Origin: Terracoccus sp. 273MFTsu3.1
GTDB lineage: Bacteria > Actinomycetota > Actinomycetes > Actinomycetales > Dermatophilaceae
Length of the DNA stretch: 64,000 nucleotides
Assembly: GCF_000383675.1 (NCBI RefSeq)
Contig: NZ_KB911828.1
Location: forward strand, 50,152 to 114,151
Direction of reading: 5' to 3'
Shown in pieces: positions 29,125 to 38,799 of this stretch (position 1 is its first letter; every line of letters starts with the position of its first letter). A program made the position numbers and the translations under genes. Below the pieces are notes generated by a model. It searched no databases and was not told where the DNA came from. It saw only the letters and a program-made list of their open reading frames with translations.

Positions 29125-30513
29125 ATGGGCAGGACGGTCGCGGTCATCGGCGGTGGGATCAGCGGACTGGCGGCCGCCTGGGAGCTCAGCCGCCCGGGCG
29201 CCGACGTGTCCGTCACGGTCCTCGAGGGCTCCGACCGGCTCGGCGGGAAGCTGCGCCTCGAGGACGTCGGCGGGGCGCGCATCGACGTCGGGGCCGAGTC
29301 GGTGCTGGCGCGCCGCCCCGAGGCCCTCGCCCTCATCGAGGAGCTCGGAGTCGCGGAGCTGACCACGCATCCCGGACCCGCGGGCGCGTCGATCGTGTCC
29401 AGGGGCCGGCGCTGGCCGATGCCGCGCGGCACGGTGATGGGCGTGCCGGCCGACCCGGAGTCGGTGCGCGGACTGCTGACCGACGACGAGGTCGCGCGAC
29501 TGGCGCACGAGCAGGTCGACGGCCGCGTCGTCGGTGACGTCTCGGTGGGCGACCTCGTGGACGCCCGCCTGGGTCGCGCCGTGACGGACCGCCTCGTCGA
29601 GCCCCTTCTGGCCGGCGTGTACGCCGGGCACGCCCGCGAGATCTCCGCCGAGCAGGCCGTCCCGGTCCTTGCCGCGGCCGCCCACGAGGGTCGCCCGCTG
29701 CTCGACGTGGCGCGTGCCGCGGCCGAGGCGGCGGCCACCGGGCCGATGGCCGGTCGCCCCGTCTTCGCCTCTCTCGTCGGCGGCCTCGGCACCTTGCCCG
29801 AGGTGCTCGAGCGTGAGCTCGTCGCGGCGGGTGTCCGCGTGCGCCGAGGTGCCGTGGCCCGCGGGCTGCGCCGCGACGGGGACGGGTGGGTCGTGTCGAC
29901 CGGTCCGACGACCGACGTCGTCGAGGAGCGCTTCGACGCCGTCGTGCTCGCCGCCCCCGCAGCTCCCGCCTCCCGGCTGCTGCGTGAGGTCGCACCCGGA
30001 GCCGCCGGCGCGCTCGCGGCCGTCGAGTACGCGTCCATGGCCATCGTGACGTTCGCGCTCGAGGGTGCCGCACCGCCCGTCCTCGACGGCAGCGGCTTCC
30101 TCGTCCCGCCCACGGAGTCGCTGACGATCAAGGCGTCGACCTTCAGCTCGGTCAAGTGGCCCTGGCTCGCCGGCGCCCACCCCGAGCGGACGTTCCTGCG
30201 TGCATCCGTCGGCCGCCACCGCGAGGAGGCCGAGCTCCAGCGCTCCGACGACGAGCTCGTGGCCGTGGCCCTCGCCGACCTCCGGACGGTGCTCGGACCC
30301 GGCGTGCCCGCTCCCGTCGCCGCGCACGTGCAGCGCTGGGGTGGGGGACTGCCGCAGTATGCCGTCGGGCACCGTTCGCGCCTCGCGCCCACGCGCCGCC
30401 TGCCGCCGGGGCTCGCGCTGTGCGGGGCGGCATACGACGGCGTCGGAATCCCCGCCTGCATCGCGTCCGGGCGTGCGGCCGCACGGTCGATCCGCCCGGT
30501 CCTGACCCGCTGA
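29125..30513 (+). CDS. cgoX: coproporphyrinogen III oxidase (HemY/CgoX type)
   Basis: 462 residues. The FAD-binding motif [18 protein letters not shown] opens the protein and [20 protein letters not shown] is a typical mid-protein block; the C-terminal [20 protein letters not shown] closes the FAD site. In Gram-positive bacteria this enzyme oxidises coproporphyrinogen III to coproporphyrin III. It is followed after 34 bp by chdC, matching the coproporphyrin-dependent haem route. The ferrochelatase gene is not in the window. Confidence 0.93.
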   Translation: MGRTVAVIGGGISGLAAAWELSRPGADVSVTVLEGSDRLGGKLRLEDVGGARIDVGAESVLARRPEALALIEELGVAELTTHPGPAGASIVSRGRRWPMPRGTVMGVPADPESVRGLLTDDEVARLAHEQVDGRVVGDVSVGDLVDARLGRAVTDRLVEPLLAGVYAGHAREISAEQAVPVLAAAAHEGRPLLDVARAAAEAAATGPMAGRPVFASLVGGLGTLPEVLERELVAAGVRVRRGAVARGLRRDGDGWVVSTGPTTDVVEERFDAVVLAAPAAPASRLLREVAPGAAGALAAVEYASMAIVTFALEGAAPPVLDGSGFLVPPTESLTIKASTFSSVKWPWLAGAHPERTFLRASVGRHREEAELQRSDDELVAVALADLRTVLGPGVPAPVAAHVQRWGGGLPQYAVGHRSRLAPTRRLPPGLALCGAAYDGVGIPACIASGRAAARSIRPVLTR

Positions 30514-30547
30514 CGTCGGGGTCCGAGCCGCTTGGGATGATGGGGCC

Positions 30548-31249
30548 ATGAGCGAGCGCCTGACCCCGGCCGAGATGCGGGAGATCAACGACACCATCCG
30601 CTACTGCATGTGGTCGGTGTTCAGCACCGTCACGCCGGTCGGCGACGACCGCGACGCGGTCACGGCGGACCTCGAGGCGTTCCTCGACGAGATCGCCGGC
30701 GAGGGGGTCGTGGTCCGGGGCCTCTACGACGTCGCGGGGCTCCGCGGCGACGCCGACTTCATGGTGTGGTGGCACGCCGAGACGATCGAGCAGCTCCAGT
30801 CGGCCTACCACCGCCTGCTGCGCACCGAGCTCGGCTCGCACCTCGAGCCGGTCTGGAGCAACGCCGCGCTGCACCGCCCGGCCGAGTTCAACAAGAGCCA
30901 CGTCCCCGCCTTCATGGCCGACGAGGTCGCGCGCAAGTACGTCTGCGTCTATCCGTTCGTCCGCTCCTACGAGTGGTACCTCCTCGAGGACGCCGAGCGC
31001 CGCGACCTGCTGCGCGAGCACGGGCAGATGGCACGCGACTTCCCGGACGTGCGGGCCAACACCATCGCCTCCTTCGCGCTCGGCGACTACGAGTGGCTGC
31101 TCGCCTTCGAGGCCGACGAGCTGCACCGCATCGTCGACCTCATGCGCGAGCTGCGCGCGTCCCGCGCCCGGATGCACGTGCGCGAGGAGATCCCGTTCTT
31201 CACCGGGCCGAAGGTCGAGCCGGCCCAGCTCGTCGCCAACCTGCGCTGA
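30548..31249 (+). CDS. chdC: coproheme decarboxylase (HemQ/ChdC, chlorite-dismutase fold)
   Basis: 233 residues. The last step of the coproporphyrin-dependent pathway decarboxylates coproheme to haem b. The segment [17 protein letters not shown] includes the expected radical-forming Tyr, and [13 protein letters not shown] carries the proximal His. The C-terminal half is the dimeric alpha-beta barrel of the family. It follows cgoX in the same transcription unit. Its stop codon lies inside a 10-bp tandem repeat, and a strong shared terminator follows. Confidence 0.95.
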   Translation: MSERLTPAEMREINDTIRYCMWSVFSTVTPVGDDRDAVTADLEAFLDEIAGEGVVVRGLYDVAGLRGDADFMVWWHAETIEQLQSAYHRLLRTELGSHLEPVWSNAALHRPAEFNKSHVPAFMADEVARKYVCVYPFVRSYEWYLLEDAERRDLLREHGQMARDFPDVRANTIASFALGDYEWLLAFEADELHRIVDLMRELRASRARMHVREEIPFFTGPKVEPAQLVANLR

Positions 31250-31270
31250 CCTGCGCTGACCCGCGCTGAC
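31241..31270. repeat. 10-bp tandem repeat spanning the chdC stop codon
   Basis: Two exact copies of CTGCGCTGAC and a third with one change (CCGCGCTGAC), followed by a partial fourth. Each copy contains TGA. The repeat starts in the last codons of chdC and likely arose by replication slippage just past the stop. Confidence 0.9.
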
Positions 31271-31294
31271 CCGCGCGAGGGCCGCACCACCACC

Positions 31295-31326
31295 GAGCCC
31301 CCGTCTGCACGTGCAGACGGGGGCTC
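31295..31326. terminator. 32-bp perfect palindrome, bidirectional terminator
   Basis: An uninterrupted palindrome with the half-sequence GAGCCCCCGTCTGCAC. It lies 45 bp after the chdC stop and its right end overlaps the stop codon (31325-31327) of the convergent DUF1707 gene. In RNA it would fold with a minimal loop from either strand, so it should terminate both genes. Confidence 0.85.
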
Positions 31327-31708
31327 AGTCGTCGATCGCCTTGGCGATCGCCGCGATGACCGGGATGAGCAGGAACACCAGCCACGACTCGGTGCGCAGG
31401 AACGCGGCGAGCGCGATGAAGGGGGCGAGGCTGAGGAGGACGCGCGCGACCGTGCCGCGGGGCCCCTGGTAGCGCCCCGACGGACGGGACACGGCGCCGG
31501 GGCGCGCCGGCGTGAGCCGGGGATGCGGCTCGGGCAGGTCGACGAAGAGCGAGGTCAGGTCGCGGCGCACGACGGCGTCGGCGGCCCGACCCCGCCGGTC
31601 CTCGTACTCGTTCGCGTCGAGCCGTCCCGCGGCATGGTGCTCGGCGAGCGCCGCCAGCGCCTCGTCGCGTTCGGCGCTGCCGATGCGGATGTCGCCGTCG
31701 TCGACCAT
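31325..31708 (-). CDS. DUF1707 family small membrane protein
   Basis: 127 residues. The DUF1707 block occupies about residues 6-60: IRIGSAERDEALAALAEHHA, then GRLDANEYEDRRGRAADA and RRDLTSLFVDLP. Two short hydrophobic segments follow near 88-125. DUF1707 proteins are common, uncharacterised and actinobacterial. The gene appears leaderless: TAGATT (31720-31715) lies exactly six bases before the ATG and no ribosome box is present. Confidence 0.85.
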   Translation of the reverse strand: MVDDGDIRIGSAERDEALAALAEHHAAGRLDANEYEDRRGRAADAVVRRDLTSLFVDLPEPHPRLTPARPGAVSRPSGRYQGPRGTVARVLLSLAPFIALAAFLRTESWLVFLLIPVIAAIAKAIDD

Positions 31709-31725
31709 GGGACGAATCTAGGCGC

Positions 31726-32169
31726 TCAGGACTGCGACGGTCCCTCGTCCGGCTGGAGGCGCAGCGAGATGGAGTTGATGCAGTAGCGCTGGTCGGTCGG
31801 GGTGTCGTAACCCTCGCCCTCGAAGACGTGCCCGAGGTGCGATCCGCAGTTGGCGCACCGGACCTCGACGCGCTTCATGCCGAAGGCGCGGTCCTCGATG
31901 TACTCGACCGTGTCGCCGGCGAGCGGGGAGTAGAAGGACGGCCAGCCGCAGTGCGACTCGAACTTCGTGTCGCTGCGGAAGAGCTCGCTGCCGCAGGCCC
32001 GGCACGAGTAGACGCCCTGCGTCTTGGTGTCGGTGTACTCACCGCGGAAGGCCGGCTCGGTCCCGGCCTGTCGCAGGACCTTGTACTCGGCGGGCGTCAG
32101 GGCTGCGCGCCACTCCTCGTCGGTGCGCTGGACGGCATACGGCTTGTCGGAGGTGTTGTGGTGGCTCAT
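31726..32169 (-). CDS. msrB: peptide-methionine (R)-S-oxide reductase
   Basis: 147 residues. MsrB repairs the R-epimer of oxidised methionine. Zinc cysteines occur in two CxxC pairs (YSCRACGSELF and VRCANCGSHLG). The catalytic Cys is in TDQRYCINSISL, and the FESHCGWPSFY block is conserved. The length is typical for a single-domain enzyme. It is followed by the DUF1707 gene 17 bp downstream in the same direction. Confidence 0.96.
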   Translation of the reverse strand: MSHHNTSDKPYAVQRTDEEWRAALTPAEYKVLRQAGTEPAFRGEYTDTKTQGVYSCRACGSELFRSDTKFESHCGWPSFYSPLAGDTVEYIEDRAFGMKRVEVRCANCGSHLGHVFEGEGYDTPTDQRYCINSISLRLQPDEGPSQS

Positions 32170-32258
32170 GTCCAGACCAACGCCACGTCACCCGGGTTTG
32201 TGCCCGCCCTGCGACCACGTCGTCCTTACGAGGTCTTACGGGCCGGGTGCTCGCGGAC

Positions 32259-32292
32259 CACGAGGGCCCCGGTGGTGGCCGGGGCCCTCGTG
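32259..32292. terminator. hairpin terminator of the vWA gene
   Basis: A perfect 14-base-pair stem (CACGAGGGCCCCGG / CCGGGGCCCTCGTG) with a six-base loop. It lies 54 bp beyond the stop of the minus-strand vWA protein gene and ahead of msrB. Confidence 0.7.
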
Positions 32293-32346
32293 CTGCTCGG
32301 CCGGGGATGGTCCGGGCCGGGCAGGTTCCTCATCGTCGGAGGGGCG

Positions 32347-33675
32347 TCACTTCTGCTTCGGCGGGACGCTGCACGACGCGGTTGCCGTGTTGCCGGCCGC
32401 ATCCGTGGCCGTCAGCGTGGCGTCGCCCTTGAAGGTGAAGTGCCAGTCGACCGCCCCCTGGAACGGGGCGACGCCGGAAGCCGCGACGCCCGGTGCCTGG
32501 GTCAGCTTGAAGAAGGTGCCGGAGGCGTACGGGCCGAACGACGTGCCCGTCGCGGTGTCGGCGATCGAGACGGAGACCCCGGGCAGGTTGTCGGCCGCCC
32601 CCATCTGGAAGAAGCCGGCGTTGCGCCACCCACCGGGCGTGTGTCCCGCCGGGTTGACGCCGGGACCGCACGAGACGGTCGGCGGGGTGACGTCGTTGAC
32701 CTTGATCGTGACGGTCTGGACGAACTCCGGCCCGGCCTCGGCGCCATTGACGAGGAAGGTCGTCGTGCACGTCAGCGTCGAGCCCTGGGGCGCGTCCGCG
32801 GCGACGGTGATCGCCTCGTCGAGGACGACGTCGCTGCCGCTCGTGACGGTCCGGGGCAGCGCCGGCGCGAACGCGATCGACAGGCCCGTGGTGCACGAGA
32901 CGTTCGCCGTGACCTCGGCGGGCAGGTTGCCCAGCCCGGCGAGGATCGTGCTCGCGACATTGCCCGGCGTCACGCTCGGGAAGAACGTCCCCGAGGTGGC
33001 AGCCGCGATGCGCTGCGCCTGACCCGTGGCGTTGAGGCCGTCGGCCCCTCCGGACTCGACGTTGATGGCGATGACCTGGGCGCCGACGCCCGTGAGGGAC
33101 GCCGTGGCGTCGGCCTCGCTGTGCCCGCCGCTCGGGTCGTGCCCGCTCGCGTCACCGAACCAGACGACGATGCGTGAGGAGTCGGGACGGAACGCGATGG
33201 CGTTGCCGCCCGAGCCGACCTGCCACAGGGCGTTGAGCTGGCCCTCGGGCGTGTCGCCGCCGCCCGACGCCGACAGGCTGTCGATCGCGGTCTGGGCTGC
33301 GGCCTGGCTGCCCGTCAGGCCGGTCTCGACCTGGAAGAACTCCGCGCCGTCGCCCACGTCCTTGTACGACGCGATGGCGAACTGGGCCTGCGGCTGGGCT
33401 CCTTGGACCGTCGAGACGATGGAGCCCATCTCGGACTTCACGTTGGCGATCGCCGGACCCATGCTGCCCGTCTCGTCGACGACGAGGACGATGTCGGGCT
33501 TCGGCGGGATCTCCGGCGTGCTGACGGTCTTGGTGACGTGGACGGTGTCGCCCGGGTTGACGGACGCGTCGTAGGTGGCCGGGCTGACGCCGGCCCCCAT
33601 CGCGATGGCCGGCGTGGCGACGAGCGCCCCGGCCGCCGCGATGCTGAGTGCGCCGCGGCGCATGGTGCTGAACAC
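32347..33675 (-). CDS. secreted von Willebrand factor A domain protein
   Basis: 442 residues from GTG 33675 (AAGGGGA six bases upstream). A signal peptide is evident (MRRGALSIAAAGALVATPAIA). The vWA domain covers about 55-250; its metal-ion site has DETGSMG, Thr in GGGDTPEGQLNAL and WFGDASGHD. The C-terminal third is Ig-like and similar to HYR-type modules, with SVSIADTATGTSFGPYASG and a closing CSVPPKQK. Paired cysteines suggest disulfides outside the cell. Function is unknown: possibly adhesion or binding. It is monocistronic, with its own terminator. Confidence 0.85.
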   Translation of the reverse strand: MFSTMRRGALSIAAAGALVATPAIAMGAGVSPATYDASVNPGDTVHVTKTVSTPEIPPKPDIVLVVDETGSMGPAIANVKSEMGSIVSTVQGAQPQAQFAIASYKDVGDGAEFFQVETGLTGSQAAAQTAIDSLSASGGGDTPEGQLNALWQVGSGGNAIAFRPDSSRIVVWFGDASGHDPSGGHSEADATASLTGVGAQVIAINVESGGADGLNATGQAQRIAAATSGTFFPSVTPGNVASTILAGLGNLPAEVTANVSCTTGLSIAFAPALPRTVTSGSDVVLDEAITVAADAPQGSTLTCTTTFLVNGAEAGPEFVQTVTIKVNDVTPPTVSCGPGVNPAGHTPGGWRNAGFFQMGAADNLPGVSVSIADTATGTSFGPYASGTFFKLTQAPGVAASGVAPFQGAVDWHFTFKGDATLTATDAAGNTATASCSVPPKQK

Positions 33676-33964
33676 GGATGTCCCCTTTCGTGGGACGAGA
33701 CGGTGAGAAGCGGCACGCGGAGCTGGTCCTCGCACCCCGAGGCGGGCAGGTGGTGACCGTGACCCCGAACGGCACCGCTCGACCGCGACCGGCCCGACGG
33801 GCGGGCCGGGGAACGGTCGGGGTGTGCGGCTCGCCGCCCGTGGTCCCCGAGGCTCCCGAAGGACGGTGCCCCGAACGTCCGGTTTGATACGGCTGGTCCG
33901 CATACCGCCTCCGCAGCGGCACGCCCTCCCACGACGTGGGCCGGTCGTTTGCGACGATGGGCCC

Positions 33965-35146
33965 GTGCAGGTGCGCCGTCTCGTCTCGCGTCCGGTGCTC
34001 GTGGCCGCGGCCGCCGGCACGGGTTCGGTGCTCGGCGCCGCCGGCGGCTCGGTGGCGGCCGCCGCCTACTTCGCCCGCCGAGTCATCACGCCCGACGAGC
34101 TGCAGCCTGACGACGTCGAGATCATGCGCCACGACGCCGAGACCGTCACCTTCTCCGTCACTCCCGAGACGGTCGTCCCCGGCCGCTACGGTGTCTGGCT
34201 CGACGGGGGAGCGGGCCACGCACGCGTCGGCGAGATCGTCGAGGCCGACCCGCTGTCGGTGACACGCCGGCTCGTGGCCGTCGACCGGGGCGCGGTCGAG
34301 ACCGGGCCGGCCCGCTGGAACCAGTACTACTTCTGGGACCGGCCGTCGGTGAGCCTGGGCCTGCCCGACGAGGACGTCGCCATCGTGTCCGACGTCGGTC
34401 CGCTGCCCGGCTGGGTGGTGCGTCGGGAAGACGGCACGACCGGGTCCGACTGGGCCGTGCTCGTGCACGGACGCGGCGCCCGCAAGGAGGAGACGCTCCG
34501 GGCCGTGCCGGTGCTGCGTGAAGCCGGGTGGACGAGCCTCGTCGCCGCCTACCGCAACGACCGCGACGCCCCGCGAGGCCCGGACGGGCGCTACAACCTC
34601 GGCCTGTCCGAGTGGCGCGACGTCGAGGCGGCCATGGGGTATGCCGTGTCGCACGGTGCCCGACGCATCCTCCTTCTCGGGTGGTCGATGGGCGGCGCCA
34701 TCGTGCTCCAGGCGCTCGACCGCTCGCCGTTGTCCGACTACGTCGTCGGCGTGGCGCTCGACTCCCCGGTCATCGACTGGGGCGTCGTGCTGCGTCACCA
34801 CGGACGGCTGCACCGGGTGCCGGGCCCGCTCGTGCGCGTCGCGACCGACCTCATGGGCTCACGCCGCACGCGGCGGCTCGTCGGGGTGCACGAGCCGATC
34901 GACGTGGCCCGCACCGACTGGGTCGCGCGCGCGAGCGAGCTCCGGACCCCGATGCTCCTCATCGCCTCGGACGGCGACGACTTCGTGCCGATCGGACCCG
35001 CGGTGGCCCTCGCTGGTCGCCGGCCCGACCTCGTGCGCCTCGAGCGGTGGGACACCGCTCGACACTGCCGGGAGTGGAACTACGACCCCGACCGCTGGGA
35101 GCGGGTGCTGCGCGACTTCGTCCACGGGTTCGACGAGCGGCGCTGA
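33965..35146 (+). CDS. alpha/beta hydrolase with N-terminal membrane anchor
   Basis: 393 residues, GTG 33965 (a second GTG two codons later is possible). A hydrophobic N-terminus (about 8-35) suggests a membrane anchor or signal. The hydrolase core starts near residue 150 with WAVLVHGRGARKEET. The nucleophile is Ser in LLGWSMGGAIV; an Asp follows in IASDGDDFVP and the His in DTARHCREW. Similar actinobacterial proteins are annotated as hydrolases or lipases. The 289-bp gap upstream is shared with the divergent vWA gene. Confidence 0.85.
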   Translation: MQVRRLVSRPVLVAAAAGTGSVLGAAGGSVAAAAYFARRVITPDELQPDDVEIMRHDAETVTFSVTPETVVPGRYGVWLDGGAGHARVGEIVEADPLSVTRRLVAVDRGAVETGPARWNQYYFWDRPSVSLGLPDEDVAIVSDVGPLPGWVVRREDGTTGSDWAVLVHGRGARKEETLRAVPVLREAGWTSLVAAYRNDRDAPRGPDGRYNLGLSEWRDVEAAMGYAVSHGARRILLLGWSMGGAIVLQALDRSPLSDYVVGVALDSPVIDWGVVLRHHGRLHRVPGPLVRVATDLMGSRRTRRLVGVHEPIDVARTDWVARASELRTPMLLIASDGDDFVPIGPAVALAGRRPDLVRLERWDTARHCREWNYDPDRWERVLRDFVHGFDERR

Positions 35147-35156
35147 ACCCCCGTCG

Positions 35157-35900
35157 TCAGCGTCGGACGAACCAACGGCCCATCAGCGTCGCGTCCTGCT
35201 CGACGAGCACCTCGAGGTCGAGATCTGCCGGGATGCCCGCGGGCCCGACCGGTCGCGGGTGCTCGCCGCCGACGACGTGCGGGGCGATGGTGAAGCACAG
35301 CTCGTCGAGCCGGCCCGCCGCGAGGAAGGAGCCGAGGAGGCTCGGCCCACCTTCGGTGAGCACGTGGTCCCAGCCACGGGAGTGCAGCGCGTCCACGAGG
35401 GCTGCGACGTCGACCTCGTCGTCACCACAGACGAGGACGTTGTCCTCGCCGAGGTCACGCCGCGCCGCGTCGAGCCCCTGTGCGGAGGCCGGAACGGCCA
35501 TGAGCGCACGGCCGTCCCGACAGCCGCTCAGCGTCCGGGGCACGTGCCCCCGGTTGCTCACGGCGACGAGGGGCAGCGCGTCGGGGAGGCCCTGGTCACG
35601 CCGCAGCTCGACGAGTGGATCGTCCACGGACAGCGGGGGATAGCCCTCGGCGCGGATCGTCCCGGCCCCGACCACGACGACATGGCTCAGGGCCCGGAGC
35701 ACCTCGAAGACGACGTGGTCGGCGTCGTTGTTGATCGAGCCCGAACGTCCGTCCGCCCCCGTCGCAGCCCCGTCGAGGCTCGTCACCATGTTGCAGCGGA
35801 CCCAGCGCTCCGGCTCGACGGCATAGGCCGCGAAGAGCCCCGCCGCGTCGAGGTCGGACTGGGCGGCAAGTCCGGAGTGACCGGGCACGAGCAGGCGCAT
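35157..35900 (-). CDS. RibD C-terminal domain pyrimidine reductase-like protein
   Basis: 247 residues from ATG 35900, with a leaderless-type GATACT six bases upstream. The dihydrofolate reductase-like fold shows WVRCNMVTSLDGAATGADGR, an ADHVVFEVLRALSHVVVVGAGTIRAEGYP block and LTEGGPSLLGSFLAAG. It resembles the reductase domain of riboflavin synthesis without the deaminase domain. No other rib genes are nearby. It could be an alternative reductase or an enzyme with a different substrate. Confidence 0.87.
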   Translation of the reverse strand: MRLLVPGHSGLAAQSDLDAAGLFAAYAVEPERWVRCNMVTSLDGAATGADGRSGSINNDADHVVFEVLRALSHVVVVGAGTIRAEGYPPLSVDDPLVELRRDQGLPDALPLVAVSNRGHVPRTLSGCRDGRALMAVPASAQGLDAARRDLGEDNVLVCGDDEVDVAALVDALHSRGWDHVLTEGGPSLLGSFLAAGRLDELCFTIAPHVVGGEHPRPVGPAGIPADLDLEVLVEQDATLMGRWFVRR

Positions 35901-35990
35901 GGGGCCAGTATCGGCGACGGTCGGTGACGCCGCGCGGATCGGTGGCCTCTCATCCCGTCGCGCCGGTCCCCGGTCGGGCAGGATGACGGC

Positions 35991-36977
35991 ATGGGCAAGG
36001 GCGCGAAGGGCAAGAGCAAGAAGGCCGGGAAGTCGTCGGGCAAGGGGGCCGGCAAGGTCTCGAGCAAGAAGGCCGCCGAGGAGCTCGAGGCACAGGCCGC
36101 GGAGGACGAGGTCATCGCGGCGCACGAGGAGGCGGCCGTGGAGCAGATCCAGGACGTCGCCAACGCGCTGCGCGTCGGCAAGGGCTTCGTCCTCGCCGAC
36201 GTCGACACGTCGGGGACTCCCGGCTTCACGGGGAAGAAGCTCGAGGGCAAGGCGGCGCTCAAGGCCTGCGAGGCCGAGCTGTCCGACCTGCTCGAGCGGC
36301 TCTTCGCCGAGTCCACAACGGGCTCGAAGCGGTCACTCCTGCTCGTCGTGCAGGGGATGGACACGTCGGGCAAGGGCGGCATCATGCGCCACGTCATCTC
36401 CGTCAACCCTCAGGGAGTCAAGGCGACCGGCTTCAAGGCGCCGACGAAGGAGGAGCTCGCGCACGACTTCCTCTGGCGCATCGAGAAGGCCCTGCCCGGC
36501 GCCGGCCAGCTCGGGGTCTTCGACCGATCGCACTACGAGGACGTCCTCATCGTGCGGGTCCACGACATCGTGCCCGAGGCCGTCTGGTCCAAGCGCTACG
36601 CGCAGATCAACGCCTTCGAGCGCAAGGTGATCGCCGCGGGCACGACCGTCATCAAGGTGATGACGCACATCTCCAAGGAGGAGCAGAAGGCGCGCCTCAT
36701 GGAGCGTCTCGACCGTCCGGACAAGTACTACAAGTACAACCCCGGTGACGTCGACGAGCGCAGCCACTGGGGCGACTACATGGAGGCGTACCAAGCCGTC
36801 CTCGACAAGACCTCGACGGTCGGCGCTCCCTGGCACGTCGTGCCGTCGGACCGCAAGTGGTACGCCCGCCTCGCGGTGCAGCAGCTGATCCTCGAGGCCC
36901 TGCGCGGGATGAACCTCCAGTGGCCGCAGGCCGACTTCGACGTCGAGGCGGAGAAGAAGCGCCTGTCGGCGAGCTGA
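35991..36977 (+). CDS. PPK2 family polyphosphate:nucleotide phosphotransferase
   Basis: 328 residues. Walker A is VVQGMDTSGKGG at about 120; the Walker B region is VFDRSHYEDVL. HISKEEQKARLMERLDRPDKYYKYNPGD is the typical lid. Members transfer phosphate between polyphosphate and nucleotides; the arrangement resembles the single-domain class that phosphorylates AMP and/or ADP. The first 30 residues are a Lys/Gly/Ser-rich tail (KGKSKKAGKSSGKGAGK) which may bind the polyanion or be an expanded repeat. Confidence 0.92.
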   Translation: MGKGAKGKSKKAGKSSGKGAGKVSSKKAAEELEAQAAEDEVIAAHEEAAVEQIQDVANALRVGKGFVLADVDTSGTPGFTGKKLEGKAALKACEAELSDLLERLFAESTTGSKRSLLLVVQGMDTSGKGGIMRHVISVNPQGVKATGFKAPTKEELAHDFLWRIEKALPGAGQLGVFDRSHYEDVLIVRVHDIVPEAVWSKRYAQINAFERKVIAAGTTVIKVMTHISKEEQKARLMERLDRPDKYYKYNPGDVDERSHWGDYMEAYQAVLDKTSTVGAPWHVVPSDRKWYARLAVQQLILEALRGMNLQWPQADFDVEAEKKRLSAS

Positions 36978-37055
36978 CGCCGCCCCCGGCGCTCGACGAG
37001 CGCGCCGACCCGAGGACGTATGCCGCCCAACGGGTTTCGCGTGGGTGCTGCGTCG

Positions 37056-38696
37056 TCAGCCGGTTCGTTCGATGATGGCCGACGCCGCGCCGGCGAGGTC
37101 GACGTCGAGCGAGCCGAACGAGTGCCCGCGCCGACCCGCGATCCGGCTGGCGACGAAGGCGTCGGCGACAGGGCCGGGGGAGTGCCGGACGAGCAGGCTC
37201 GCCTGGAGGTCGAGGGCGAGGCGCTCGACGACGGCGCGTGCACCGAACGACGCCTCAGCCGACGCAGGATCGAGTGAGCGAGCCTGTGCGAGAGACGAAT
37301 CCACGTGCGCGTCGAGCTCGGGGCTGTGCCCGCGGACCTCGTGCAGCTCCTTCGTCAGGGCCTCGAGCGTCGTCGGCTCGCGTGTCACGGCACGCATCAC
37401 GTCGAGGGCGTTGACGTTGCCCGAGCCCTCCCAGATCGAGTTGAGGGGCGCCTCGCGGTAGAGGCGCGCGAGACCGTTCTCCTCGACGTAGCCGTTGCCG
37501 CCGAGGCACTCGAGCGCCTCGGCCACCAGGGGCGCCGTGCGCTTGCACACCCAGAACTTGCCGAGCGCGACGCCCAGCCGGGCGAGCTCGGTCTCACCGG
37601 TGTCGACGGCGTGGGCGAGGCGGAGGCCGAGGACGGTCGCGGCCTCGGCCTCGAGCGCGAGGTCGGCCAGCACGTTGCGCATCAGGGGTTGGTCGACGAG
37701 CAGCGCGCCGAAGGCGCTCCGGTGCCGGGCGTGGTGCACGGCCCGGGTCACCGCATCACGCATCGTCGCCGTCGAGCCGAGGATGCAGTCGAGGCGGGTG
37801 GCGCCGACCATGTCGATGATGGTGCGCACGCCGCGGCCCTCGTCGCCGAGACGGCTGCCCCACGTGCCCTCGAGCTCGACCTCGCTCGAGGCGTTCGAGT
37901 GGTTGCCGAGCTTGTCCTTGAGGCGTTGGAGGGCGAAGGGGTTGCGCGTGCCGTCGTCGAGGGCGCGCGGCACGACGAAACAGGTGAGGCCGCCCGGCGC
38001 CTGGGCCAGCACGAGGAAGACGTCGCTCATCGGGGCCGAGCAGAACCACTTGTGGCCCGTGAGCCGGTAGGTCTCGCCCGGGAGCGCCCCACCCGGAGTG
38101 GCGACCGCTCGGGTCGTGTTGGCGCGCACGTCGGAGCCACCCTGCTTCTCCGTCATGCCCATGCCCGAGATCGCGCCGGCCTTCTGCGACACGGGCCGGA
38201 TGCCGAAGTCGTAGTCGCGGCTCGCGAGGGCCGGGAGCCAGCGGGCACCCAGGGTGGCGTCGTGCCTCAGGGCCGACCCGGCGGCATACGTCATCGAGAC
38301 GGGGCAGCCGTGTCCTGCCTCGACACGTGACCAGAGGACGAACCCGGCCGCGCGACGCACGTGGGCCCCGGAACCGGCGGGCGAGGTCCACGGCTCGGCC
38401 GTGAGGCCGGCCCCGACGGACTGGGTCATGAGCCAGTGCCAGGAGGGGTGGAAGTCGACCTCGTCGATGCGGTTGCCGCGCGCGTCGTGCGTGCGCAGGA
38501 CCGGCGGGTTGGTGTCGGCGAGCCGCCCGTGCTCCTGGGCCTCCGGGGTGCCGGCGAGGGTTCCGAGCGCGGCGAGGTCCGAGACGGCTGCGGGTCCGGC
38601 CCAGCGCTCCACCGCCTCCCGCACTGCGACGTCGTCGGAGAGGAAGTCGCCGCCGACGAAGGGGGGCACCTGGTTGGTCACCTCGTGTGTGCTCAC
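37056..38696 (-). CDS. AidB-like acyl-CoA dehydrogenase
   Basis: 546 residues, close to the length of AidB. Start GTG 38696, with a leaderless-type TAGTCT seven bases upstream. Family blocks include SGMGMTEKQGGSDVRANTT, TGHKWFCSAPMSDVFLVLAQ and ECLGGNGYVEENGLARLYRE, ending with APLNSIWEGSGNVNALDVMR. The AidB group is a distinct acyl-CoA dehydrogenase branch with FAD and a DNA-binding C-terminal part in E. coli, linked to the alkylation response. The final catalytic base region is conserved in form; substrate is unknown. Confidence 0.9.
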   Translation of the reverse strand: MSTHEVTNQVPPFVGGDFLSDDVAVREAVERWAGPAAVSDLAALGTLAGTPEAQEHGRLADTNPPVLRTHDARGNRIDEVDFHPSWHWLMTQSVGAGLTAEPWTSPAGSGAHVRRAAGFVLWSRVEAGHGCPVSMTYAAGSALRHDATLGARWLPALASRDYDFGIRPVSQKAGAISGMGMTEKQGGSDVRANTTRAVATPGGALPGETYRLTGHKWFCSAPMSDVFLVLAQAPGGLTCFVVPRALDDGTRNPFALQRLKDKLGNHSNASSEVELEGTWGSRLGDEGRGVRTIIDMVGATRLDCILGSTATMRDAVTRAVHHARHRSAFGALLVDQPLMRNVLADLALEAEAATVLGLRLAHAVDTGETELARLGVALGKFWVCKRTAPLVAEALECLGGNGYVEENGLARLYREAPLNSIWEGSGNVNALDVMRAVTREPTTLEALTKELHEVRGHSPELDAHVDSSLAQARSLDPASAEASFGARAVVERLALDLQASLLVRHSPGPVADAFVASRIAGRRGHSFGSLDVDLAGAASAIIERTG

Positions 38697-38799
38697 CCCG
38701 CCGAGACTAGGCGCCGACCGGCCGGCGCGAGCCGCCGGGCGCATGTCGCGCCGGTCACGCGTACGACGTGTGGTCGCTCCGCCGTTAGCCTCGGAGGCG

